Assembly: GCA_028715605.1 (NCBI GenBank)
Contig: JAQURM010000003.1
Location: 162,810 to 226,809 of the forward strand
Direction: 5' to 3'
DNA: 64,000 nucleotides
DNA from: Desulfovibrionales bacterium
GTDB taxonomy: Bacteria; Desulfobacterota; QYQD01
The position numbers and the translations under genes are program-made. This document shows, piece after piece, positions 33,976 to 40,949 of the stretch. The notes under the pieces were generated by a model. It saw nothing but the letters and a program-made list of their open reading frames with translations, did no database searches and was not told where the DNA came from. Positions within the stretch are counted from its first letter, which is position 1. Every line of letters begins with the position of its first letter.

Positions 33976-35367
33976 ATGATTAAGATATTTAACCAGTACT
34001 ATCCCATCAGGAACGTCCTCTTTGTGGTTGGTGAGGGCGGCCTTATTTTTCTGTCCGTCATTCTGGCCGCTATGGTCCGCTTTGGAGGACTGGATGCCGG
34101 ATGGCTGGGAGATAATCTGATCTGGAGCAAGATTTTTCTCATTACCCTGGTCTGCCAGGTCAGCCTCTATTACTTCGATCTTTATGATCTAAAAGTTACC
34201 GATACCTTTCTGGAACTGGGTATCCGCCTCCTCCATGCCCTTGGGGTGGCTTCTATCGGTCTCGCCGTAATCTATTATATATTCCCGCAGCTCATCATGG
34301 GGCGGGGCATTTTTTTTATTACCCTGGCCTTCCTGGTTCTTTTGGTCACTTCCTGGCGCTTTATATACAATTTAATATTGCGCAAGAATATGTTTGCGCA
34401 AAGGCTGTTACTGGTGGGAAACGGCAGGTTGGCCGCAGACATCTTAGCGGAGCTGGGAGAGAAACCGGATTCAGGTTATAAGATAGTGGGTTTGGTCCCG
34501 ACGGCCAGGGGGGAGAGGACATCGCAAACAGAAATTCCTATTTTTGAGGATATCCGGGACTTAAAGAGGCTTGTCGAACAGGAAAAAGTTGACAAGATTG
34601 TGGTCTCTATGGACGAGAGAAGAGGCGCGCTTCCGGTTGCCGAGCTCCTGGATTGCCGGATGAACGGTACCCCGGTTATAGAAGGTGAGACCTTCTATGA
34701 GATATTGACGGGTAAGATCCTGGTAGAAAAGATTAATCCAAGCTGGCTCATATTTTCCGAGGGGTTTGAGAAGACGCCCCTGCATCGGGTGACGAAAAGG
34801 CTTGTGGGATTTGCCCTGGCATCGACCGGCCTGTTAATAACTGCGCCGGTTATATTGATTACCGCCATAGCCATTAAGCTTGATTCCAGAGGCCTGGTGT
34901 TTTTTAAGCAGGAGCGGATAGGTGAGAATGGCCGGATATTCAAGGTCTATAAGTTCAGGTCGATGAGAACAGATGCGGAGCTAAACAGCGGCCCGGTCTG
35001 GGCGCAAGAGGATGACCCGCGCATTACCCGGGTAGGCAGGATTATACGTAACCTGAGAATCGATGAAATACCCCAGATGTGGAATGTCCTTAAAGGAGAT
35101 ATGAGCTTTGTAGGGCCCCGTCCGGAGAGACCCCATTTTGTAAATGAATTAAGAAAAAGCGTGCCCTACTATGATCAAAGACACACAGTGAAGCCGGGGA
35201 TAACCGGTTGGGCGCAGGTTCTCTATCCTTATGGGGCATCTGAGGATGATGCGTTACAAAAGTTGAAGTACGATCTTTATTATATCAAACACATGTCTGT
35301 GGTAATGGACTTGTTAATTGTGGTAAAGACTATTAAAATTGTGCTGTTCGGCCGGGGATCACGTTAG
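33976..35367 (+). CDS. undecaprenyl-phosphate sugar transferase (EpsB/PEP-CTERM type)
   Basis: A 463-residue polyprenyl glycosylphosphotransferase that starts exopolysaccharide repeat units by moving a sugar-1-phosphate to undecaprenyl phosphate. Four N-terminal membrane helices (~15-130), a Rossmann-like segment ([18 protein letters not shown], ~150), then a membrane re-entrant helix and catalytic Bac_transf domain ~275-463: [60 protein letters not shown]. Its N-terminus ([15 protein letters not shown]) and length match the PEP-CTERM-associated transferase group. It fits with the PEP-CTERM protein at 888. Confidence 0.88.
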   Translation: MIKIFNQYYPIRNVLFVVGEGGLIFLSVILAAMVRFGGLDAGWLGDNLIWSKIFLITLVCQVSLYYFDLYDLKVTDTFLELGIRLLHALGVASIGLAVIYYIFPQLIMGRGIFFITLAFLVLLVTSWRFIYNLILRKNMFAQRLLLVGNGRLAADILAELGEKPDSGYKIVGLVPTARGERTSQTEIPIFEDIRDLKRLVEQEKVDKIVVSMDERRGALPVAELLDCRMNGTPVIEGETFYEILTGKILVEKINPSWLIFSEGFEKTPLHRVTKRLVGFALASTGLLITAPVILITAIAIKLDSRGLVFFKQERIGENGRIFKVYKFRSMRTDAELNSGPVWAQEDDPRITRVGRIIRNLRIDEIPQMWNVLKGDMSFVGPRPERPHFVNELRKSVPYYDQRHTVKPGITGWAQVLYPYGASEDDALQKLKYDLYYIKHMSVVMDLLIVVKTIKIVLFGRGSR

Positions 35368-35396
35368 GTCCGGGGGAAGATGGAGAGGATAATTCC

Positions 35397-37232
35397 ATGT
35401 GCGGAATAATAGGTTATGTGGGCCATAGAAGGGTGATACCGGTTCTCCTGGATGGCCTCAAGATGCTGGAGTACCGCGGCTATGATTCGGCGGGGATAGC
35501 TTATCTTAAGGATGGCAAGATAAAGGTCAGCCGGGCCGAGGGGAAACTGGAGAACCTGGACCTTAAACTAAACGGAAAGCGGGATGAGGCCAGTTTCACC
35601 GGTCTTGGCCATACGCGTTGGGCTACCCACGGTGTCCCCAATGAAAGGAACGCCCATCCGCATACGGACTGCAAGAACGAGCTGGTGGTAGTTCATAACG
35701 GCATCATTGAAAACTATTTCAGCCTGCGGGAGAACCTAAAGGCGGAAGGCCATGAATTCCGTTCAGACACAGATACCGAAGTCCTGGCCCATCTTATCGA
35801 GAAATATTTTGCAGGCGACCTGAGTGAGGCGGTGGCCCGGGCGGTGCGGGAGGTAGAGGGTTCTTATGCCCTGGCCGCGATGTGCGCTCAGGACGGAGTC
35901 CTGGTGGCGGCGCGTCACCAGAGCCCACTGGTATTGGGATTGGGCGAAGGGGAGTATTTCCTGGCCTCGGACATACCTGCCTTTTTGCGTTATACCAAGG
36001 ATGTTATGTTCCTGGACGACGGTGAGATGGTTATCGTGCGCCGGGATGGGATACATGTAAAAAAGGCGGCTACCGGGGAAGAGGTAAAAAAGAAGGCGGA
36101 GAGGATAACCTGGGATGCGGCCATGGCCGAAAAATCCGGCTTCAAACACTTTATGCTCAAGGAGATCTACGAGCAGCCGCAGGCCATCTTAGATACCGTA
36201 AGGGGCAGGGTATCGGTAGAAGAGGGCGAGGCCTATCTTCCGGAGATAGACCTGCCGGAAAAAGAACTGAAGGATATCAGGCGCGTAATGCTGGTGGCCT
36301 GCGGGACCTCCTGGCATGCGGCCCTGCTGGCTAAATATTATCTGGAAAAATGGGTTGGCCTGCCCACCGAGGTGGATTTGGCCTCGGAGTTCAGGTATCG
36401 TTCCTTGCTTATAGATGGAGACACACTGACCATCCCCATCTCCCAATCCGGCGAGACCGCGGACACCCTGGCCGGACTCCGTATAGCCAAAGAAAAGGGC
36501 TCCAAAATTATATCCATCTGCAATGTAGTGGGGAGCACGGTCAGCCGGGAATCGCACGGGACGATATATACCCACGCCGGTCCGGAGATAGGCGTGGCCT
36601 CGACCAAGGCGTTTACCAGCCAGTTGACCGCCCTCTACCTCCTGACCATCTATCTGGGCCGGGTACGGGGGATTATCTCAAAGGAAAAGGCCCGGCTTAT
36701 GATTAAGGACATCATAGACCTCCCCCCGCTGCTCGAAGATAATATCAAAAATATACATGCGGCGGTAAAGGAACTGGCCCTGGAATTCTACAAGAAGAGG
36801 GATTTCCTTTATCTGGGCCGCAATTATATGTTTCCCATTGCCCTGGAAGGCGCTTTAAAGCTCAAAGAAATATCCTACATCCACGCCGAGGGTTATGCGG
36901 CCGGCGAGATGAAGCACGGGCCTATCGCCTTGATCGATGAGGCCATGCCGGTAGTGGCCCTGGCCCCCTCTTCGCCGGTCTATGACAAGGTTTTAAGCAA
37001 TATGCTGGAGGTCATGGCCAGGCGGGGGATAGTCATTGCCCTGGCCGATGAAGGGGATAAAAAGGTCACTGATATTGCCACACACACGCTGCTTCTCCCA
37101 AAGGTTTCCGAGGAGATGGCGCCCATCCTCTATACCGTACCCCTCCAACTCCTGGCTTATGAGATAGCCGTACTGAGAGGCTGTGATGTTGACCAGCCGC
37201 GCAACCTGGCCAAGAGTGTTACGGTGGAATAA
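35397..37232 (+). CDS. glmS: glutamine-fructose-6-phosphate aminotransferase GlmS
   Basis: A 611-residue isomerising transaminase that makes glucosamine-6-phosphate for peptidoglycan and LPS. The N-terminal nucleophile Cys-2 is in MCGIIGYVGHR; GLHTRWATHG-type motif (GLGHTRWATHGVPNE) ~70-84; two SIS domains ~290-420 and ~460-600 (CGTSWHAALLAKY, SQSGETADTLAGL, STKAFTSQL). Ends DQPRNLAKSVTVE. Normal length. 29 bp after the sugar transferase, possibly co-transcribed. The integron-like array starts 13 bp after the stop. Confidence 0.96.
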   Translation: MCGIIGYVGHRRVIPVLLDGLKMLEYRGYDSAGIAYLKDGKIKVSRAEGKLENLDLKLNGKRDEASFTGLGHTRWATHGVPNERNAHPHTDCKNELVVVHNGIIENYFSLRENLKAEGHEFRSDTDTEVLAHLIEKYFAGDLSEAVARAVREVEGSYALAAMCAQDGVLVAARHQSPLVLGLGEGEYFLASDIPAFLRYTKDVMFLDDGEMVIVRRDGIHVKKAATGEEVKKKAERITWDAAMAEKSGFKHFMLKEIYEQPQAILDTVRGRVSVEEGEAYLPEIDLPEKELKDIRRVMLVACGTSWHAALLAKYYLEKWVGLPTEVDLASEFRYRSLLIDGDTLTIPISQSGETADTLAGLRIAKEKGSKIISICNVVGSTVSRESHGTIYTHAGPEIGVASTKAFTSQLTALYLLTIYLGRVRGIISKEKARLMIKDIIDLPPLLEDNIKNIHAAVKELALEFYKKRDFLYLGRNYMFPIALEGALKLKEISYIHAEGYAAGEMKHGPIALIDEAMPVVALAPSSPVYDKVLSNMLEVMARRGIVIALADEGDKKVTDIATHTLLLPKVSEEMAPILYTVPLQLLAYEIAVLRGCDVDQPRNLAKSVTVE

Positions 37233-37244
37233 GCCGAACCCCGG

Positions 37245-37316
37245 CGCTAACATTCAAGGCCAAAAATGCGATAGCATTTGCCGATTAATCCGTTTCCTTT
37301 TAGCCTGCTGTTGGGC
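37245..37316 (-). other. attC site A
   Basis: CGCTAAC at 37245 and GTTGGGC at 37310-37316 (a perfect GTTRRRY). The inner stem AAGGCCAAAA pairs with TTTTAGCCT. Left end of the array, next to glmS, after hicA. Confidence 0.65.
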
Positions 37317-37328
37317 GAAGCGGTGGCG

Positions 37329-37550
37329 TTATAATAATTTCACGAATTCCTCCACATTTAAACCAGCTTGCCGGATAATTGCCCGTAAGGTTCCTCTATC
37401 TAATTCTTTGTGGTCAGGGACAACCACCTGTGCAAATGGTTCATTTCTCCTTAAAATCATGTGGCTTCCTTCTTGCCGTTTGAAATAAAAACCTGCTTTT
37501 TCTAATGCCTTAACGCACTCCCGTCCAGAAACTTGTGACAGCTTGCTCAT
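37329..37550 (-). CDS. hicA: HicA toxin
   Basis: A 73-residue HicA mRNA interferase: SGRECVKALEKAGFYFKRQE then GSHMILRR with the catalytic His, and VVPDHKELDRGTLRAIIRQA. It overlaps the HicB stop by 4 bp (ATGA), and the last cassette gene is followed by attC site A. The family is unmistakable. Confidence 0.93.
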   Translation of the reverse strand: MSKLSQVSGRECVKALEKAGFYFKRQEGSHMILRRNEPFAQVVVPDHKELDRGTLRAIIRQAGLNVEEFVKLL

Positions 37551-37753
37551 ACAGCTACCAGCAATGTTTCAAACCGTTCTTTTGGCACAGAAAGTCCGTC
37601 TTCTTCTAATGCCTTGATATAGCCCTGAATTGCCTCTTTGATGTTGGCTATAGCCTCCTCCTTTGTCTTTCCTTGACTGATACAACCCGGAAGACTTGGA
37701 CATTCAGCTACCCAGTAACCGTCTTCGCCTCGATAAATGATCACTTCTCTCAT
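37547..37753 (-). CDS. hicB: HicB antitoxin
   Basis: About 68 residues from MREVIIYRGEDGYWVAECPS, chosen because GGAGG lies 7 bases upstream; an ATG 27 bp earlier also exists. The core PGCISQGKTKEEAIANIKEA is diagnostic of the HicB partial RNase-H fold. No C-terminal HTH, so DNA binding must come from another surface. It forms a cassette with hicA. Confidence 0.93.
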   Translation of the reverse strand: MREVIIYRGEDGYWVAECPSLPGCISQGKTKEEAIANIKEAIQGYIKALEEDGLSVPKERFETLLVAV

Positions 37754-37786
37754 CTTCTTACCTCCATAACATAGCGCCACTGTTTC

Positions 37787-37853
37787 GTATATCGTTCAAG
37801 GCCAAAAGAAATGCGCTAGCATCTGGATGTTAATCTTTTGGCCTGTGCTATCT
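37787..37853 (-). other. attC site B
   Basis: GTATATC (37787-37793) to GCTATCT (37847-37853). Stem AGGCCAAAAGA/TCTTTTGGCC, loop AATGCGCTAGCATCTGGATG. Hairpin type 1, shared with sites J and M. Followed by the conserved block containing ACTTATAAATTTATGGACGT. Confidence 0.75.
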
Positions 37854-37932
37854 GCCGTTACGGGCAACAAGAAACTTATAAATTTATGGACGTTACACAT
37901 CTCTTCTTTGTTGGCAGACAGGGATTTCCCTT

Positions 37933-38166
37933 TTATCCGCTTTTATCCGCTGTTGTCTTTGGATGCCGTAATGCTTGATGTTTTGCTATAAGCGCCCTAA
38001 CTGTAGAGACTAACTGAACAGGGATTTCTATTATTGTTTGGGTCTTATCCTCATATGCGGCTTCATCCTCAGCCACGGCTTCTTCTTCGGTTTGTTTCTC
38101 GTAATGGGCAAGAATTCTCTTCACCTTCTTTTCATCCCATCCTTTCGGAAATCTACTTTTTTTCAT
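37933..38166 (-). CDS. antitoxin of a DUF4258-type module
   Basis: A 77-residue protein: MKKSRFPKGWDEKKVKRILA, then YEKQTEEEAVAEDEAAYED and IIEIPVQLVSTVRALIAKHQ. This 'FPKGWDE..V.....Y..Q' family is common in cyanobacteria and other phyla behind DUF4258 proteins, and is annotated as antitoxin or hypothetical. Its ATG overlaps the stop of the preceding toxin frame (ATGA), which supports the pairing. The toxin itself is interrupted (38163-38444). Confidence 0.65.
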   Translation of the reverse strand: MKKSRFPKGWDEKKVKRILAHYEKQTEEEAVAEDEAAYEDKTQTIIEIPVQLVSTVRALIAKHQALRHPKTTADKSG

Positions 38167-38444
38167 TTCTTCTTTCGCCTCCTGCGCTTATAAGCTGTTA
38201 ATGGTTTGCCGGTCAACTCAAAGGCTGTTATGACAAAAATACTTTCTGGCTCCGGGTCTGGAACATAAATTACCCTGAGATAACGTCCTGCACGGCTCTG
38301 ACCCATAGCTATCCGTGAACCTTCTTTGCCATGGCGGTCTTCCCCTGGCTTTAATAAGACATCTTACACTTCGCCCTCAGATATATTGTGGTTATAGATA
38401 TGGGGTAGACCTGTTTCTGGATCAATATAGTAACGAATATTCAT
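38163..38444 (-). pseudogene. DUF4258-type toxin with in-frame stop
   Basis: A 94-codon frame on the minus strand: MNIRYYIDPETGLPHIYNHN, ISEGEV, then TAA at 38364-38366 (codon 27), then DVLLKPGEDRHGKEGSRIAM and RVIYVPDPEPESIFVITAFE with a basic tail KRRRRKKK. Everything after the stop remains in frame and conserved, so a single substitution (for example Glu codon to TAA) killed the toxin. A restart at Met ~48 could give only a fragment. Confidence 0.75.
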
Positions 38445-38450
38445 AACTAC

Positions 38451-38583
38451 AGAGCCTCTTGCAAAAGCCTCCATTCTGTCATTCCCGCAGCGATTCTGAG
38501 CGGGAATCTGGTTCTAACTGCTTGAAAAACCATATCCCCGATAGAGGCATTCGGGGATGACAAACAGTTTTGCAAGCGCCTCT
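38451..38583. repeat. MITE-like palindrome inside the array
   Basis: AGAGCCTCTTGCAAAA faces TTTTGCAAGCGCCTCT (14 of 16 match). Inside are GTCATTCCCGCAGCGATTCT and its partial complement, a common intergenic palindrome. It lies upstream of the broken toxin gene. Confidence 0.7.
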
Positions 38584-38619
38584 ACATCATAAACAAATTT
38601 TTGTTTTCAAGACAATGGT

Positions 38620-38686
38620 AGATAACGTTTCGAGTGATTGAGAAGGGCCGATCCTTTAGGTGTTGACCTCAAGCACTCTGCTATCT
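38620..38686 (-). other. attC site D
   Basis: AGATAAC (38620-38626) to GCTATCT (38680-38686), inner arms CGAGTGATTGAG/CTCAAGCACTC. Hairpin type 2. Followed by the conserved block to ~38735. Confidence 0.75.
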
Positions 38687-38805
38687 GCCGTTACAGGCAA
38701 CAAGAAACTTATAAATTTATGGACGTCCCGCCCCTCCGTTTAGGCCATTTGGATGGTTATAACCGCCGCAAAGCCTGTTGTTGAAGTGGGGTGCATCCCT
38801 TTTAA

Positions 38806-39051
38806 TTATGCAAAGTGAGCAACCGGAACTGGGCGCTTTTCCGCAAAACTCTTTTTGTGAAGCTTTATGCGCTCAATTTCGTGAAGCGTTTCCGCATCAA
38901 GGTAGCTCTCTCCGCAGTGAGGACAAGTTACCACAGGAACATTTTCTATGACCAAGATATCCTTGCCCTTACCGTAGGTCCTTGCAACCCGCCGGACACG
39001 CGCTCCCTCTTTTCCACAAATGTCACATATCATCTTTTTTGCCTCACTCAT
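38806..39051 (-). CDS. YgiT-type zinc finger antitoxin
   Basis: About 81 residues from MSEAKKMICDICGKEGARVR; an in-frame ATG at 39069 would overlap the toxin gene. It has the zinc site CDICGKEGA ... VVTCPHCGESY, the N-terminal part of MqsA/YgiT antitoxins, followed by LDAETLHEIERI. The full MqsA HTH is absent. It follows a DUF4258 gene, a common pairing. Confidence 0.85.
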   Translation of the reverse strand: MSEAKKMICDICGKEGARVRRVARTYGKGKDILVIENVPVVTCPHCGESYLDAETLHEIERIKLHKKSFAEKRPVPVAHFA

Positions 39052-39058
39052 AGACGTA

Positions 39059-39340
39059 TTATGGCACATACACCGTAATAATAACCAACTTGCCTGTTGG
39101 ACTTAATTTAGCAATAATTTCAACCTTACCACCAGAAATAGTCTTTCCATTTATACGGTATTTCCACTCAGCAGTTTCTCTATCTTTTTGACGTTCCAGT
39201 ATCTTTCCTGTAAGTATACCACTTTCAACGTCATAGATGGTCAAACAATCGTCGTCCATCTCCTCTTCTGCATGTAGCGTCATCACATATGCACGGTGGC
39301 GTATCTTTTCCCGCATCTCTTTCAATATTCGATTGAACAT
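39059..39340 (-). CDS. DUF4258 toxin
   Basis: A 93-residue protein: RHRAYVMTLHAEEEMDDDCLTIYDVESGIL, then KYRINGKTISGGKVEIIAKL and a final VIITVYVP strand. This is the DUF4258 fold, related to the RelE/BrnT-type RNases and paired with YgiT zinc fingers. Gene order toxin then antitoxin, almost overlapping. It is a single cassette closed by attC D. Confidence 0.85.
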   Translation of the reverse strand: MFNRILKEMREKIRHRAYVMTLHAEEEMDDDCLTIYDVESGILTGKILERQKDRETAEWKYRINGKTISGGKVEIIAKLSPTGKLVIITVYVP

Positions 39341-39392
39341 GGATGTTCCTAGTTATAGCCTTCTTTTGTTTTTATTTCCCGCACCCTATTTT

Positions 39393-39459
39393 GTATAACG
39401 TTTCGAGTGCTTGAGAGGGGCCAAGCCTTTGGGTGTTGACCTCAAGCACTCTGTTATCT
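39393..39459 (-). other. attC site E
   Basis: GTATAAC (39393-39399) to GTTATCT (39453-39459), inner arms CGAGTGCTTGAG/CTCAAGCACTC. Hairpin type 2. The conserved block after it encodes the last residues of the neighbouring methyltransferase. Confidence 0.8.
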
Positions 39460-39481
39460 GCCGTTGCGGGCAATAAGAAAC

Positions 39482-40108
39482 TTATAAATTTAAGGGCGTC
39501 CCGCCTCTCCCGGTGCTTTTCCGAGCGACACCGACCACCCTGGATGAATTCACAACGCAGGAATTTTCCGATACCACTAAACCCGACTTTGCTAATTCCA
39601 TCGAAAGTGCTTCCCATGTGAACTGCGCTTCGGGTGGGTGCTGCGTCAGAAGACGCATAATGGGTTTCATTGTAAGAGAAGAAAGAAGCTCCATAAAGAA
39701 AAACCGTCCCCCAGGTTTGAGAACTCGTGCTATTTCACTGATAGCTACGGAATTATCGGGAATATGATGAAGCGCTCCAAAATCGAAAACCGCATCAAAA
39801 TGATTATCAGGAGATGATATTTTCGTTGCATCACCCGTGTATATATTTGCCTTATCTTGATACATACTTGATAAACGCTGTTTTGCTAAACAGACTTGGT
39901 CAGTGTCAAAATCGAAAGCTTCCACGCACGATGGACCAAATATATCAAAGATAATCTCCACACCTACGCCTCTACCACAACCAATTTCCAATACTCTGCC
40001 GCCTCTTACGTCGCCTCCTAGTTGCAACATAAGACGCGCTTCTTTCCGCTGGTTCATTGGACGAATGGGGCTGTTCATAATCAATTTCTCAAACCAATTG
40101 AGTTTCAC
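39482..40108 (-). CDS. SAM-dependent methyltransferase (class I)
   Basis: About 208 residues from a GTG with AAGGAGG eight bases upstream; a frame into the attC would add 13. Motif I VLEIGCGRGVGVEII, acidic loop VEAFDFDTDQ, motif IV FDAVFDFGALHHIPD, and LKPGGRFFFMEL. This is a UbiE/Methyltransf_11-type small-molecule methylase of unknown substrate. The final GTPLNL residues come from the shared cassette 3' block. One cassette with attC E. Confidence 0.85.
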   Translation of the reverse strand: MKLNWFEKLIMNSPIRPMNQRKEARLMLQLGGDVRGGRVLEIGCGRGVGVEIIFDIFGPSCVEAFDFDTDQVCLAKQRLSSMYQDKANIYTGDATKISSPDNHFDAVFDFGALHHIPDNSVAISEIARVLKPGGRFFFMELLSSLTMKPIMRLLTQHPPEAQFTWEALSMELAKSGLVVSENSCVVNSSRVVGVARKSTGRGGTPLNL

Positions 40109-40143
40109 ATATGGTTCCTCCTTTTCTTTTGAACTGCAATGGC

Positions 40144-40228
40144 GCACAACGTTTGGCGGGTATCTGAAGTCTGAGCCGAAGGCGATTTGCGTGAGGGTGT
40201 AGCCCGAACCAGATACACGCTGTTATAT
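40144..40228 (-). other. attC site F
   Basis: GCACAAC (40144-40150) to GTTATAT (40222-40228). The stem GGCGGGTATCTG pairs with CAGATACACGC; the centre is GAAGTCTGAGCCGAAGGCGA. A different hairpin type from its neighbours; lacks the conserved block. Confidence 0.7.
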
Positions 40229-40238
40229 GACGTTGCGA

Positions 40239-40556
40239 TCATACTTCTTCAAACAAAATAATTAATGCTTTTTCTCCTTTGGCAACCTTACCCCTATGTC
40301 TGCATGCTTCCCCTTTGGGAATAAATAGCCCATCACCTGCTTTAAAATTTATCGGTGTTCCATTAAAATCTATCGAAATACCACCTTCTAGAACATAGCC
40401 TACGTGTCCTTTGGTGCACCAATCCTTCTCGATAAATTCCTCTGAAAATTCTACCAACCGTATTCTTTGATTACCTCTAATAAATGCCTTATATCGAACA
40501 CCTGGTGCCAGGCTTTCCCAATTCATGTTTTGGAAATCAATCAAATAGTCCTTCAT
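40239..40556 (-). CDS. cupin-domain protein
   Basis: A 105-residue single cupin. Motif 1 GHVGYVLEGGISIDFNGTPI, motif 2 FKAGDGLFIPKGEACRHRGK with the metal-type His, and an EKALIILFEEV end. It could bind a small ligand or metal; no enzyme can be named. It is a single-gene cassette between attC F and G. Confidence 0.8.
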   Translation of the reverse strand: MKDYLIDFQNMNWESLAPGVRYKAFIRGNQRIRLVEFSEEFIEKDWCTKGHVGYVLEGGISIDFNGTPINFKAGDGLFIPKGEACRHRGKVAKGEKALIILFEEV

Positions 40557-40585
40557 ATTTCATCTCTCTGTTACAACGCAATGTC

Positions 40586-40749
40586 ATATAACGGGCTGGC
40601 GGTTTGGCGGCAAAGCCGCTGTTCCAACCAAACGTGTTTGGGCTTCGGCAAGGCGAGAGAGTCGCTCGCGACGTCGCCTATCTCACGGTTTAGCGGCTTT
40701 GTCAAAATGCCCCTCCGGGGCACATCGCCAAACCGCTAGCCCGATAGGC
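40586..40749 (-). other. attC site G, long form
   Basis: ATATAAC (40586-40592) to GATAGGC (40743-40749), 164 bp. Long arms ACGGGCTGGCGGTTTGGCG and CGCCAAACCGCTAGCCCG. An inner GGCAAGGCGAGAGA/CGCCTATCTC part. Much longer than the other sites. Confidence 0.65.
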
Positions 40750-40855
40750 AGGACCGGCAGGGCTTTTCACCAACCTTCCTAAAGCCTAATTCTTCGATTA
40801 TTACTCCCTTCCCTAGCGGGAAGTATCCCGAAGCCTGCCGAGCGAGCGATGTCCT
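40750..40855. other. ORF-less spacer or remnant cassette
   Basis: 106 bp with no gene between attC G and attC I. Its flanks GATAGGCAGGAC and GTCCTGCCTATC (40743-40754, 40851-40862) are exact inverted repeats, with GGCAGGGCTT/AAGCCTGCC nearby. Confidence 0.45.
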
Positions 40856-40922
40856 GCCTATCGTTTCGAGTGCTTGAGAAGGGCCGAGCCCTTGGGTGTT
40901 GACCTTAAGCGCTCTGTTATCT
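40856..40922 (-). other. attC site I
   Basis: GCCTATC (40856-40862) to GTTATCT (40916-40922), inner arms CGAGTGCTTGAG/CTTAAGCGCTC. Hairpin type 2. The conserved block follows and provides the stop of the OLD-family gene. Confidence 0.75.
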
Positions 40923-40949
40923 GCCTGCGGGCATAAGAAACTTATAAAT

